A model generated the notes under the pieces. That model was not told where the DNA came from. It ran no database searches and saw only the letters and a program-made list of their open reading frames with translations. A program made the position numbers and the translations under genes. Positions 16,101 to 32,100 of a stretch of 64,000 nt of DNA are shown piece after piece. Location of the stretch: NCBI GenBank assembly GCA_964035775.1, contig OZ038312.1, positions 46,029,786 through 46,093,785 on the forward strand, given 5' to 3'. This stretch comes from Osedax frankpressi. Lineage: Eukaryota > Annelida > Polychaeta > Sabellida > Siboglinidae. How positions within the stretch are numbered: position 1 is the first letter of the stretch; every line of letters begins with the position of its first letter.

Positions 16101-19100
16101 CAACCTTAAATATAATTAAACAATTTTTCTATAATTTGTATACAATTCTTACTTATATTATCAATTAAGATTACATATTTTCAGAAAGTGTAGATATATA
16201 ATCATTCTCCAACAACCTGAAATATAATTAAACCATTTTTCTATAATTTGTATACAATTCTTACTTATATTATCAATTAAGATTACATATTTTCAGAAAG
16301 TGTAGATATATAATCATTCTCCAACAACCTGAAATATAATTAAACCATTTTTCTATAATTTGTATACATTCTTACTTATATTATCAATTAAGATTACATA
16401 TTTTCAGAAAGTGTAGATATATAATCATTCTCCAACAACCTGAAATATAATTAAACAATTTTTCTATAATTTGTATACAATTTTTACTTATATTATCAAT
16501 TAAGATTACATATTTTCAGAAAGTGTAGATATATAATCATTCTCCAGCAACCTGAAATATAATTAAACAATTTTTATATAATTATTTTACAATTTTTACT
16601 TATATTATCAATTAAGATTACATATTTTCAGAAAGTGTAGATATATAATCATTCTCCAACAACCTGAAATATAATTAAACAATTTTTCTATAATTTGTAT
16701 ACAATTCTTACTTATATTATCAATTAATATTACATATTTTCAGAAAGTGTAGATATATAATCATTCTCCAACAACCTGAAATATAATTAAACAATTTTTC
16801 TATATTTTATATACAATTCTTACTTATATTATCAATTAAGATTACATATTTTCAGAAAGTGTAGATATATAATCATTCTCCAACAACCTGAAATATAATT
16901 AAACAATTTTTATATATTTTATATACAATTCTTACTTATATTATCAATTAAGATTACATATTTTCAGAAAGTGTAGATATATAATCATTCTCCAACAACC
17001 TGAAATATAATTAAACAATTTTTATATAATTATTTTACAATTCTTACTTATATTATAAATTAAGATTACATATTTTCAGAAAGTGTAGATATATAATCAT
17101 TCTCCAACAACCTGAAATATAATTAAACAATTTTTCTATAATTTGTATACAATTCTTACTTATATTATCAATTAATATTACATATTTTCAGAAAGTGTAG
17201 ATATATAATCATTCTCCAACAACCTGAAATATAATTAAACAATTTTTCTATAATTTGTATACAATTCTTACTTATATTATCAATTAATATTACATATTTT
17301 CAGAAAGTATAGATATATAATCATTCTCCAACAACCTGAAATATAATTAAACAATTTTTATATAATTATTTTACAATTTTTACTTATATTATCAATTAAG
17401 ATTACATATTTTCAGAAAGTGTAGATATATAATCATTCTCCAGCAATCTGAAATATAATTAAACCATTTTTCTATAATTTGTATACAATTCTTACTTATA
17501 TTATCAATTAAGTTTACATATTTTCAGAAAGTGTAGATATATAATCATTCTCCAACAACCTGAAATATAATTAAACCATTTTTATATAATTATTTTACAA
17601 TTCTTACTTATATTATCAATTAAGATTACATATTTTCAGAAAGTGTAGATATATAATCATTCTCCAGCAACCTTAAATATAATTAAACAATTTTTCTATA
17701 ATTTGTATACAATTCTTACTTATATTATCAATTAAGATTACATATTTTCAGAAAGTGGAGATATATAATCATTCTCCAACAACCTGAAATATAATTAAAC
17801 AATTTTTATATATTTTATATACAATTCTTACTTATATTATCAATTAAGATTACATATTTTCAGAAAGTGTAGATATATAATCATTCTCCAACAACCTGAA
17901 ATATAATTAAACAATTTTTCTATAATTTGTATACAATTCTTACTTATATTATCAATTAAGATTACATATTTTCAGAAAGTGTAGATATATAATCATTCTC
18001 CAACAACCTGAAATATAATTAAACCATTTTTATATAATTATTTTACAATTCTTACTTATATTATCAATTAAGATTACATATTTTCAGAAAGTGTAGATAT
18101 ATAATCATTCTCCAACAATCTGAAATATAATTTTAAATGTTTTCTGCAATTTATATACAATTCTTACTTATATTATCAATTAAGTTTACATATTTTCAGA
18201 AAGTGTAGATATATAATCATTCTCCAGCAATCTGAAATATAATTAAACCATTTTTCTATAATTTGTATACAATTCTTACTTATATTATCAATTAAGATTA
18301 CATATTTTCAGAAAGTGTAGATATATAATCATTCTCCAACAACTTGAAATATAATTAAACAATTTTCTATAATTTGTCTACAATTTTTACTTATATTATC
18401 AATTAAGATTACATATTTTCAGAAAGTGTAGATATATAATCATTCTCCAACAACCTGAAATATAATTTTAAATGTTTTCTGCAATTTATATACAATTCTT
18501 ACTTATATTATCAATTAAGTTTACATATTTTCAGAAAGTGTAGATATATAATCATTCTCCAGCAACCTTAAATATAATTAAACAATTTTTCTATAATTTG
18601 TATACAATTCTTACTTATATTATCAATTAAGATTTCATATTTTCAGAAAGTGTAGATATATAATCATTCTCCAACAACCTGTAATATAATTAAACCATTT
18701 TTATATAATTATTTTACAATTCTTACTTATATTATCAATTAAGATTACATATTTTCAGAAAGTGTAGATATATAATCATTCTCCAACCACCTGAAATATA
18801 ATTAAACAATTTTTATATATTTTATATACAATTCTTACTTATATTATCAATTAAGATTACATATTTTCAGAAAGTGTAGATATATAATCATTCTCCAACA
18901 ACCTGAAATATAATTTTAAATGTTTTCTGCAATTTATATACAATTCTTACTTATATTATCAATTAAGTTTACATATTTTCAGAGAGTGTAGATATATAAT
19001 CATTCTCCAACAACCTGAAATATAATTAAACCATTTTTATATAATTATTTTACAATTCTTACTTATATTATCAATTAATATTACATATTTTCAGAAAGCG

Positions 19101-20525
19101 TAGATATATAATCATTCTCCAACAACCTGAAATATAATTAAACAATTTTTCTATATGTTATATACTATTCTTACTTATATTATCAATTAAGTTTACATAT
19201 TTTCAGAAAGTGTAGATATATAATCATTCTCCAACAACCTGAAATATAATTAAACAATTTTTCTATAATTTGTATACAATTCTTAATTATATTATCAATT
19301 AAGATTACATATTTTCAGAAAGTGTAGATATATAATCATTCTCCAACAACCTGAAATATAATTAAACCATTTTTATATAATTATTTTACAATTCTTACTT
19401 ATATTATCAATTAAGATTACATATTTTCAGAAAGTGTAGATATATAATCATTCTCCAACAACCTAAAATATAATTTTAAATGTTTTCTGCAATTTATATA
19501 CAATTCTTACTTATATTATAAATTAAGATTACATATTTTCAGAAAGTGTAGATATATAATCATTCTCCAGCAATCTGAAATATAATTAAACCATTTTTCT
19601 ATAATTTGTATACAATTCTTACTTATATTATCAATTAAGTTTACATATTTTCAGAAAGTGTAGATTTATAATCATTCTCCAACAACCTGAAATATAATTA
19701 AACCATTTTTATATAATTATTTTACAATTCTTACTTATATTATCAATTAAGATTACATATTTTCAGAAAGTGTAGATATATAATCATTCTCAAGCAACCT
19801 TAAATATAATTAAACAATTTTTATATAATTATTTTACAATTCTTACTTATATTATCAATTAAGATTACATATTTTCAGAAAGTGTAGATATATAATCATT
19901 CTCCAACAACCTGAAATATAATTAAACAATTTTTATATATTTTATATACAATTCTTACTTATATTATCAATTAAGATTACATATTTTCAGAAAGTGTAGA
20001 TATATAATCATTCTCCAACAACCTGAAATATAATTAAACAATTTTTATATATTTTATATACAATTCTTACTTATATTATCAATTAAGATTACATATTTTC
20101 AGAAAGTGTAGATATATAATCATTCTCAAGCAACCTTAAATATAATTAAACAATTTTTATATAATTATTTTACAATTCTTACTTATATTATCAATTAAGA
20201 TTACATATTTTCATAAAGTGTAGATATATAATCATTCTCCAACAACCTGAAATATAATTAAACAATTTTTATATATTTTATATACAATTCTTACTTATAT
20301 TATCAATTAAGATTACATATTTTCAGAAAGTGTAGATATATAATCATTCTCCAACAACCTGAAATATAATTAAACAATTTTTCTATATTTTATATACAAT
20401 TCTTACTTATATTATCAATTAAGTTTACATATTTTCAGAAAGTGTAGATATATAATCATTCTCCAACAACCTGAAATATAATTAAACAATTTTTCTATAA
20501 TTTGTATACAATTCTTAATTATTTT
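13136..20525 (+). repeat. 66-mer higher-order block B, first copy (7,390 bp)
   Basis: About 66 monomers are followed immediately by a second near-identical copy at an offset of 7,390. Matching rare marks are CTCCAACCACC (13183 and 20573; 18781 and 26171) and TGTATACATT, which lacks one base (16361 and 23751). GTGGAGATAT (17755 and about 25145) and the CTATATGTTATATAC class (about 19150 and 26540) also match. A smaller 8-mer duplication sits inside: AAGATTTCATATT near 14491 and 15387, 896 bases apart. The left edge is set by ACTAATATTATC here against AATTATTTTATC before the second copy. Confidence 0.87.
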
Positions 20526-23500
20526 ATCAATTAAGATTACATATTTTCAGAAAGTGTAGATATATAATCATTCTCCAACCACCTGAAATATAATTAAACA
20601 ATTTTTATATATTTTATATACAATTCTTACTTATATTATCAATTAAGATTACATATTTTCAGAAAGTGTAGATATATAATCATTCTCCAACAACCTGAAA
20701 TATAATTAAACAATTTTTCTATATTTTATATACTATTCTTACTTATATTATCAATTAAGTTTACATATTTTCAGAAAGTGTAGATATATAATCATTCTCC
20801 AACAACCTGAAATATAATTAAACAATTTTTCTATAATTTGTATACAATTCTTAATTATATTATCAATTAAGATTACATATTTTCAGAAAGTGTAGATATA
20901 TAATCATTCTCCAACAACCTGAAATATAATTAAACCATTTTTATATAATTATTTTACAATTCTTACTTATATTATCAATTAAGATTACATATTTTCAGAA
21001 AGTGTAGATATATAATCATTCTCCAACAACCTGAAATATAATTTTAAATGTTTTCTGCAATTTATATACAATTCTTACTTATATTATCAATTAAGTTTAC
21101 ATATTTTCAGAAAGTGTAGATTTATAATCATTCTCCAACAACCTGAAATATAATTAAACCATTTTTATATAATTATTTTACAATTCTTACTTATATTATC
21201 AATTAAGATTACATATTTTCAGAAAGTGTAGATATATAATCATTCTCAAGCAACCTTAAATATAATTAAACAATTTTTATATAATTATTTTACAATTCTT
21301 ACTTATATTATCAATTAAGATTACATATTTTCAGAAAGTGTAGATATATAATCATTCTCCAACAACCTGAAATATAATTAAACAATTTTTATATATTTTA
21401 TATACAATTCTTACTTATATTATCAATTAAGATTACATATTTTCAGAAAGTGTAGATATATAATCATTCTCCAACAACCTGAAATATAATTAAACCATTT
21501 TTATATAATTATTTTACAATTTTTACTTATATTATCAATTAAGATTACATATTTTCAGAAAGTGTAGATATATAATCATTCTCCAACAACCTGAAATATA
21601 ATTAAACAATTTTTCTATATTTTATATACAATTCTTACTTATATTATCAATTAAGATTACATATTTTCAGAAAGCGTAGATATATAATCATTCTCCAACA
21701 ACCTGAAATATAATTAAACAATTTTTCTATATTTTATATACAATTCTTAATTATATTATCAATTAAGATTACATATTTTCATAAAGTGTAGATATATAAT
21801 CATTCTCCAACAACCTGAAATATAATTAAACAATTTTTCTATAATTTGTATACAATTCTTACTTATATTATCAATTAAGATTTCATATTTTCAGAAAGCG
21901 TAGATATATAATCATTCTCCAACAACCTGAAATATAATTAAACAATTTTTCTATATTTTATATACAATTCTTACTTATATTATCAATTAAGTTTACATAT
22001 TTTCAGAAAGTGTAGATATATAATCATTCTCCAACAACCTGAAATATAATTAAACAATTTTTCTATAATTTGTATACAATTCTTAATTATTTTATCAATT
22101 AAGATTACATATTTTCAGAAAGTGTAGATATATAATCATTCTCCAACAACCTGAAATATAATTAAACCATTTTTATATAATTATTTTACAATTCTTACTT
22201 ATATTATCAATTAAGATTACATATTTTCAGAAAGTGTAGATATATAATCATTCTCCAACAACCTGAAATATAATTTTAAATGTTTTCTGCAATTTATATA
22301 CAATTCTTACTTATATTATCAATTAAGTTTACATATTTTCAGAAAGTGTAGATATATAATCATTCTCCAGCAATCTGAAATATAATTAAACCATTTTTCT
22401 ATAATTTGTATACAATTCTTACTTATATTATCAATTAAGTTTACATATTTTCAGAAAGTGTAGATATATAATCATTCTCCAACAACCTGAAATATAATTA
22501 AACAATTTTTATATATTTTATATACAATTCTTACTTATATTATCAATTAAGATTACATATTTTCAGAAAGTGTAGATATATAATCATTCTCCAACAACCT
22601 GAAATATAATTAAACAATTTTTATATATTTTATATACAATTCTTACTTATATTATCAATTAAGATTACATATTTTCATAAAGTGTAGATATATAATCATT
22701 CTCCAACAACCTGAAATATAATTAAACAATTTTTCTATAATTTGTATACAATTCTTACTTATATTATCAATTAAGATTTCATATTTTCAGAAAGCGTAGA
22801 TATATAATCATTCTCCAACAACCTGAAATATAATTAAACAATTTTTCTATATTTTATATACAATTCTTACTTATATTATCAATTAAGTTTACATATTTTC
22901 AGAAAGTGTAGATATATAATCATTCTCCAACAACCTGAAATATAATTAAACAATTTTTCTATAATTTGTATACAATTCTTAATTATTTTATCAATTAAGA
23001 TTACATATTTTCAGAAAGTGTAGATATATAATCATTCTCCAACAACCTGAAATATAATTAAACCATTTTTATATAATTATTTTACAATTCTTACTTATAT
23101 TATCAATTAAGATTACATATTTTCAGAAAGTGTAGATATATAATCATTCTCCAACAACCTGAAATATAATTTTAAATGTTTTCTGCAATTTATATACAAT
23201 TCTTACTTATATTATCAATTAAGTTTACATATTTTCAGAAAGTGTAGATATATAATCATTCTCCAGCAATCTGAAATATAATTAAACCATTTTTCTATAA
23301 TTTGTATACAATTCTTACTTATATTATCAATTAAGTTTACATATTTTCAGAAAGTGTAGATATATAATCATTCTCCAACAACCTGAAATATAATTAAACC
23401 ATTTTTATATAATTATTTTACAATTCTTACTTATATTATCAATTAAGATTACATATTTTCAGAAAGTGTAGATATATAATCATTCTCCAGCAACCTTAAA

Positions 23501-26500
23501 TATAATTAAACAATTTTTCTATAATTTGTATACAATTCTTACTTATATTATCAATTAAGATTACATATTTTCAGAAAGTGTAGATATATAATCATTCTCC
23601 AACAACCTGAAATATAATTAAACCATTTTTCTATAATTTGTATACAATTCTTACTTATATTATCAATTAAGATTACATATTTTCAGAAAGTGTAGATATA
23701 TAATCATTCTCCAACAACCTGAAATATAATTAAACCATTTTTCTATAATTTGTATACATTCTTACTTATATTATCAATTAAGATTACATATTTTCAGAAA
23801 GTGTAGATATATAATCATTCTCCAACAACCTGAAATATAATTAAACAATTTTTCTATAATTTGTATACAATTTTTACTTATATTATCAATTAAGATTACA
23901 TATTTTCAGAAAGTGTAGATATATAATCATTCTCCAGCAACCTGAAATATAATTAAACAATTTTTATATAATTATTTTACAATTTTTACTTATATTATCA
24001 ATTAAGATTACATATTTTCAGAAAGTGTAGATATATAATCATTCTCCAACAACCTGAAATATAATTAAACAATTTTTCTATAATTTGTATACAATTCTTA
24101 CTTATATTATCAATTAATATTACATATTTTCAGAAAGTGTAGATATATAATCATTCTCCAACAACCTGAAATATAATTAAACAATTTTTCTATATTTTAT
24201 ATACAATTCTTACTTATATTATCAATTAAGATTACATATTTTCAGAAAGTGTAGATATATAATCATTCTCCAATAACCTGAAATATAATTAAACAATTTT
24301 TATATATTTTATATACAATTCTTACTTATATTATCAATTAAGATTACATATTTTCAGAAAGTGTAGATATATAATCATTCTCCAACAACCTGAAATATAA
24401 TTAAACAATTTTTATATAATTATTTTACAATTCTTACTTATATTATAAATTAAGATTACATATTTTCAGAAAGTGTAGATATATAATCATTCTCCAACAA
24501 CCTGAAATATAATTAAACAATTTTTCTATAATTTGTATACAATTCTTACTTATATTATCAATTAATATTACATATTTTCAGAAAGTGTAGATATATAATC
24601 ATTCTCCAACAACCTGAAATATAATTAAACAATTTTTCTATAATTTGTATACAATTCTTACTTATATTATCAATTAATATTACATATTTTCAGAAAGTAT
24701 AGATATATAATCATTCTCCAACAACCTGAAATATAATTAAACAATTTTTATATAATTATTTTACAATTTTTACTTATATTATCAATTAAGATTACATATT
24801 TTCAGAAAGTGTAGATATATAATCATTCTCCAGCAATCTGAAATATAATTAAACCATTTTTCTATAATTTGTATACAATTCTTACTTATATTATCAATTA
24901 AGTTTACATATTTTCAGAAAGTGTAGATATATAATCATTCTCCAACAACCTGAAATATAATTAAACCATTTTTATATAATTATTTTACAATTCTTACTTA
25001 TATTATCAATTAAGATTACATATTTTCAGAAAGTGTAGATATATAATCATTCTCCAGCAACCTTAAATATAATTAAACAATTTTTCTATAATTTGTATAC
25101 AATTCTTACTTATATTATCAATTAAGATTACATATTTTCAGAAAGTGGAGATATATAATCATTCTCCAACAACCTGAAATATAATTAAACAATTTTTATA
25201 TATTTTATATACAATTCTTACTTATATTATCAATTAAGATTACATATTTTCAGAAAGTGTAGATATATAATCATTCTCCAACAACCTGAAATATAATTAA
25301 ACAATTTTTCTATAATTTGTATACAATTCTTACTTATATTATCAATTAAGATTACATATTTTCAGAAAGTGTAGATATATAATCATTCTCCAACAACCTG
25401 AAATATAATTAAACCATTTTTATATAATTATTTTACAATTCTTACTTATATTATCAATTAAGATTACATATTTTCAGAAAGTGTAGATATATAATCATTC
25501 TCCAACAACCTGAAATATAATTTTAAATGTTTTCTGCAATTTATATACAATTCTTACTTATATTATCAATTAAGTTTACATATTTTCAGAAAGTGTAGAT
25601 ATATAATCATTCTCCAGCAATCTGAAATATAATTAAACCATTTTTCTATAATTTGTATACAATTCTTACTTATATTATCAATTAAGATTACATATTTTCA
25701 GAAAGTGTAGATATATAATCATTCTCCAACAACTTGAAATATAATTAAACAATTTTCTATAATTTGTCTACAATTTTTACTTATATTATCAATTAAGATT
25801 ACATATTTTCAGAAAGTGTAGATATATAATCATTCTCCAACAACCTGAAATATAATTTTAAATGTTTTCTGCAATTTATATACAATTCTTACTTATATTA
25901 TCAATTAAGTTTACATATTTTCAGAAAGTGTAGATATATAATCATTCTCCAGCAACCTTAAATATAATTAAACAATTTTTCTATAATTTGTATACAATTC
26001 TTACTTATATTATCAATTAAGATTTCATATTTTCAGAAAGTGTAGATATATAATCATTCTCCAACAACCTGTAATATAATTAAACCATTTTTATATAATT
26101 ATTTTACAATTCTTACTTATATTATCAATTAAGATTACATATTTTCAGAAAGTGTAGATATATAATCATTCTCCAACCACCTGAAATATAATTAAACAAT
26201 TTTTATATATTTTATATACAATTCTTACTTATATTATCAATTAAGATTACATATTTTCAGAAAGTGTAGATATATAATCATTCTCCAACAACCTGAAATA
26301 TAATTTTAAATGTTTTCTGCAATTTATATACAATTCTTACTTATATTATCAATTAAGTTTACATATTTTCAGAGAGTGTAGATATATAATCATTCTCCAA
26401 CAACCTGAAATATAATTAAACCATTTTTATATAATTATTTTACAATTCTTACTTATATTATCAATTAATATTACATATTTTCAGAAAGCGTAGATATATA

Positions 26501-27803
26501 ATCATTCTCCAACAACCTGAAATATAATTAAACAATTTTTCTATATGTTATATACTATTCTTACTTATATTATCAATTAAGTTTACATATTTTCAGAAAG
26601 TGTAGATATATAATCATTCTCCAACAACCTGAAATATAATTAAACAATTTTTCTATAATTTGTATACAATTCTTAATTATATTATCAATTAAGATTACAT
26701 ATTTTCAGAAAGTGTAGATATATAATCATTCTCCAACAACCTGAAATATAATTAAACCATTTTTATATAATTATTTTACAATTCTTACTTATATTATCAA
26801 TTAAGATTACATATTTTCAGAAAGTGTAGATATATAATCATTCTCCAACAACCTGAAATATAATTTTAAATGTTTTCTGCAATTTATATACAATTCTTAC
26901 TTATATTATAAATTAAGATTACATATTTTCAGAAAGTGTAGATATATAATCATTCTCCAGCAATCTGAAATATAATTAAACCATTTTTCTATAATTTGTA
27001 TACAATTCTTACTTATATTATCAATTAAGTTTACATATTTTCAGAAAGTGTAGATTTATAATCATTCTCCAACAACCTGAAATATAATTAAACCATTTTT
27101 ATATAATTATTTTACAATTCTTACTTATATTATCAATTAAGATTACATATTTTCAGAAAGTGTAGATATATAATCATTCTCAAGCAACCTTAAATATAAT
27201 TAAACAATTTTTATATATTTTATATACAATTCTTACTTATATTATCAATTAAGATTACATATTTTCAGAAAGTGTAGATATATAATCATTCTCCAACAAC
27301 CTGAAATATAATTAAACAATTTTTATATATTTTATATACAATTCTTACTTATATTATCAATTAAGATTACATATTTTCAGAAAGTGTAGATATATAATCA
27401 TTCTCAAGCAACCTTAAATATAATTAAACAATTTTTATATAATTATTTTACAATTCTTACTTATATTATCAATTAAGATTACATATTTTCATAAAGTGTA
27501 GATATATAATCATTCTCCAACAACCTGAAATATAATTAAACAATTTTTATATATTTTATATACAATTCTTACTTATATTATCAATTAAGATTACATATTT
27601 TCAGAAAGTGTAGATATATAATCATTCTCCAACAACCTGAAATATAATTAAACAATTTTTCTATATTTTATATACAATTCTTACTTATATTATCAATTAA
27701 GTTTACATATTTTCAGAAAGTGTAGATATATAATCATTCTCCAACAACCTGAAATATAATTAAACAATTTTTCTATAATTTGTATACAATTCTTAATTAT
27801 TTT
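20526..27803 (+). repeat. 66-mer higher-order block B, second copy (one monomer shorter)
   Basis: This is the second copy of the 7.39-kb block. It is collinear with the first up to about 27,190, where one monomer is missing. After CAAGCAACCTT the first copy has an ATAATTATTTTAC monomer and then an ATATTTTATATAC monomer (19,796-19,945), while this copy goes straight to the latter. Downstream marks then fall at an offset of 7,278 instead of 7,390. Other differences are single bases, such as CCAATAACC at about 24,270 against CCAACAACC, and CCTGAAAT at 26,854 against CCTAAAAT at 19,464. Confidence 0.85.
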
Positions 27804-29198
27804 ATCAATTAAGATTACATATTTTCAGAAAGTGTAGATATATAATCATTCTCCAACAACCTGAAATATAATTAAACCATTTTTATATAATTATTTTACA
27901 ATTCTTACTTATATTATCAATTAAGATTACATATTTTCAGAAAGTGTAGATATATAATCATTCTCCAACAACCTGAAATATAATTTTAAATGTTTTCTGC
28001 AATTTATATACAATTCTTACTTATATTATCAATTAAGTTTACATATTTTCAGAAAGTGTAGATATATAATCATTCTCCAGCAATCTGAAATATAATTAAA
28101 CCATTTTTCTATAATTTGTATACAATTCTTACTTATATTATCAATTAAGTTTACATATTTTCAGAAAGTGTAGATATATAATCATTCTCCAACAACCTGA
28201 AATATAATTAAACCATTTTTATATAATTATTTTACAATTCTTACTTATATTATCAATTAAGATTACATATTTTCAGAAAGTGTAGATATATAATCATTCT
28301 CCAGCAACCTTAAATATAATTAAACAATTTTTCTATAATTTGTATACAATTCTTACTTATATTATCAATTAAGATTACATATTTTCAGAAAGTGTAGATA
28401 TATAATCATTCTCCAACAACCTGAAATATAATTAAACCATTTTTCTATAATTTGTATACAATTCTTACTTATATTATCAATTAAGATTACATATTTTCAG
28501 AAAGTGTAGATATATAATCATTCTCCAACAACCTGAAATATAATTAAACCATTTTTCTATAATTTGTATACAATTTTTACTTATATTATCAATTAAGATT
28601 ACATATTTTCAGAAAGTGTAGATATATAATCATTCTCCAGCAACCTGAAATATAATTAAACAATTTTTATATAATTATTTTACAATTTTTACTTATATTA
28701 TCAATTAAGATTACATATTTTCAGAAAGTGTAGATATATAATCATTCTCCAACAACCTGAAATATAATTAAACAATTTTTCTATAATTTGTATACAATTC
28801 TTACTTATATTATCAATTAATATTACATATTTTCAGAAAGTGTAGATATATAATCATTCTCCAACAACCTGAAATATAATTAAACAATTTTTCTATATTT
28901 TATATACAATTCTTACTTATATTATCAATTAAGATTACATATTTTCAGAAAGTGTAGATATATAATCATTCTCCAACAACCTGAAATATAATTAAACAAT
29001 TTTTCTATAATTTGTATACAATTCTTACTTATATTATCAATTAAGATTACATATTTTCAGAAAGTGTAGATATATAATCATTCTCCAACAACCTGAAATA
29101 TAATTAAACAATTTTTCTATAATTTGTATACAATTCTTACTTATATTATCAATTAAGATTACATATTTTCAGAAAGTGTAGATATATAATCATTCTCC

Positions 29199-32100
29199 AA
29201 CAACCTAATTTTTCTATATTTTATATACAATTCTTACTTATATTATCAATTAAGTTTACATATTTTCAGAAAGTGTAGATATATAATCATTCTCCAACAA
29301 TCTGAAATATAATTAAACAATTTTTCTATAATTTGTATACAATTCTTAATTATATTATCAATTAAGATTACATATTTTCAGAAAGTGTAGATATATAATC
29401 ATTCTCCAACAACCTGAAATATAATTAAACAATTTTTATATAATTATTTTACAATTCTTACTTATATTATAAATTAAGATTACATATTTTCAGAAAGTGT
29501 AGATATATAATCATTCTCCAACAACCTGAAATATAATTAAACAATTTTTCTATAATTTGTATACAATTCTTACTTATATTATCAATTAATATTACATATT
29601 TTCAGAAAGTGTAGATATATAATCATTCTCCAACAACCTGAAATATAATTAAACAATTTTTATATAATTATTTTACAATTCTTACTTATATTATCAATTA
29701 AGATTACATATTTTCAGAAAGTGTAGATATATAATCATTCTCCAACAACCTGAAATATAATTAAACCATTTTTATATAATTATTTTACAATTCTTACTTA
29801 TATTATCAATTAAGATTACATATTTTCAGAAAGTGTAGATATATAATCATTCTCCAACAACCTGAAATATAATTAAACAATTTTTCTATAATTTGTATAC
29901 AATTTTTACTTATATTATCAATTAAGATTACATATTTTCAGAAAGTGTAGATATATAATCATTCTCCAGCAACCTGAAATATAATTAAACAATTTTTATA
30001 TAATTATTTTACAATTTTTACTTATATTATCAATTAAGATTAAATATTTTCAGAAAGTGTAGATATATAATCATTCTCCAACAACCTGAAATATAATTAA
30101 ACAATTTTTCTATAATTTGTATACAATTCTTACTTATATTATCAATTAATATTACATATTTTCAGAAAGTGTAGATATATAATCATTCTCCAACAACCTG
30201 AAATATAATTAAACAATTTTTCTATATTTTATATACAATTCTTACTTATATTATCAATTAAGATTACATATTTTCAGAAAGTGTAGATATATAATCATTC
30301 TCCAACAACCTGAAATATAATTAAACAATTTTTCTATAATTTGTATACAATTCTTACTTATATTATCAATTAAGATTACATATTTTCAGAAAGTGTAGAT
30401 ATATAATCATTCTCCAACAACCTGAAATATAATTAAACAATTTTTCTATAATTTGTATACAATTCTTACTTATATTATCAATTAAGATTACATATTTTCA
30501 GAAAGTGTAGATATATAATCATTCTCCAACAACCTAATTTTTCTATATTTTATATACAATTCTTACTTATATTATCAATTAAGTTTACATATTTTCAGAA
30601 AGTGTAGATATATAATCATTCTCCAACAATCTGAAATATAATTAAACAATTTTTCTATAATTTGTATACAATTCTTAATTATATTATCAATTAAGATTAC
30701 ATATTTTCAGAAAGTGTAGATATATAATCATTCTCCAACAACCTGAAATATAATTAAACAATTTTTATATAATTATTTTACAATTCTTACTTATATTATA
30801 AATTAAGATTACATATTTTCAGAAAGTGTAGATATATAATCATTCTCCAACAACCTGAAATATAATTAAACAATTTTTCTATAATTTGTATACAATTCTT
30901 ACTTATATTATCAATTAATATTACATATTTTCAGAAAGTGTAGATATATAATCATTCTCCAACAACCTGAAATATAATTAAACAATTTTTATATAATTAT
31001 TTTACAATTCTTACTTATATTATCAATTAAGATTACATATTTTCAGAAAGTGTAGATATATAATCATTCTCCAACAACCTGAAATATAATTAAACCATTT
31101 TTATATAATTATTTTACAATTCTTACTTATATTATCAATTAAGATTACATATTTTCAGAAAGTGTAGATATATAATCATTCTCCAACAACCTGAAATATA
31201 ATTAAACAATTTTTCTATAATTTGTATACAATTCTTACTTATATTATCAATTAAGATTACATATTTTCAGAAAGTGTAGATATATAATCATTCTCCAACA
31301 ACCTGAAATATAATTAAACAATTTTTCTATAATTTGTATACAATTCTTACTTATATTATCAATTAAGATTACATATTTTCAGAAAGTGTAGATATATAAT
31401 CATTCTCCAACAACCTGAAATATAATTAAACAATTTTTCTATAATTTGTATACAATTCTTACTTATATTATCAATTAAGATTACATATTTTCAGAAAGTG
31501 TAGATATATAATCATTCTCCAACAACCTAATTTTTCTATATTTTATATACAATTCTTACTTATATTATCAATTAAGTTTACATATTTTCAGAAAGTGTAG
31601 ATATATAATCATTCTCCAACAATCTGAAATATAATTAAACAATTTTTCTATAATTTGTATACAATTCTTAATTATATTATCAATTAAGATTACATATTTT
31701 CAGAAAGTGTAGATATATAATCATTCTCCAACAACCTGAAATATAATTAAACAATTTTTATATAATTATTTTACAATTCTTACTTATATTATAAATTAAG
31801 ATTACATATTTTCAGAAAGTGTAGATATATAATCATTCTCCAACAACCTGAAATATAATTAAACAATTTTTCTATAATTTGTATACAATTCTTACTTATA
31901 TTATCAATTAATATTACATATTTTCAGAAAGTGTAGATATATAATCATTCTCCAACAACCTGAAATATAATTAAACAATTTTTATATAATTATTTTACAA
32001 TTCTTACTTATATTATCAATTAAGATTACATATTTTCAGAAAGTGTAGATATATAATCATTCTCCAACAACCTGAAATATAATTAAACCATTTTTATATA

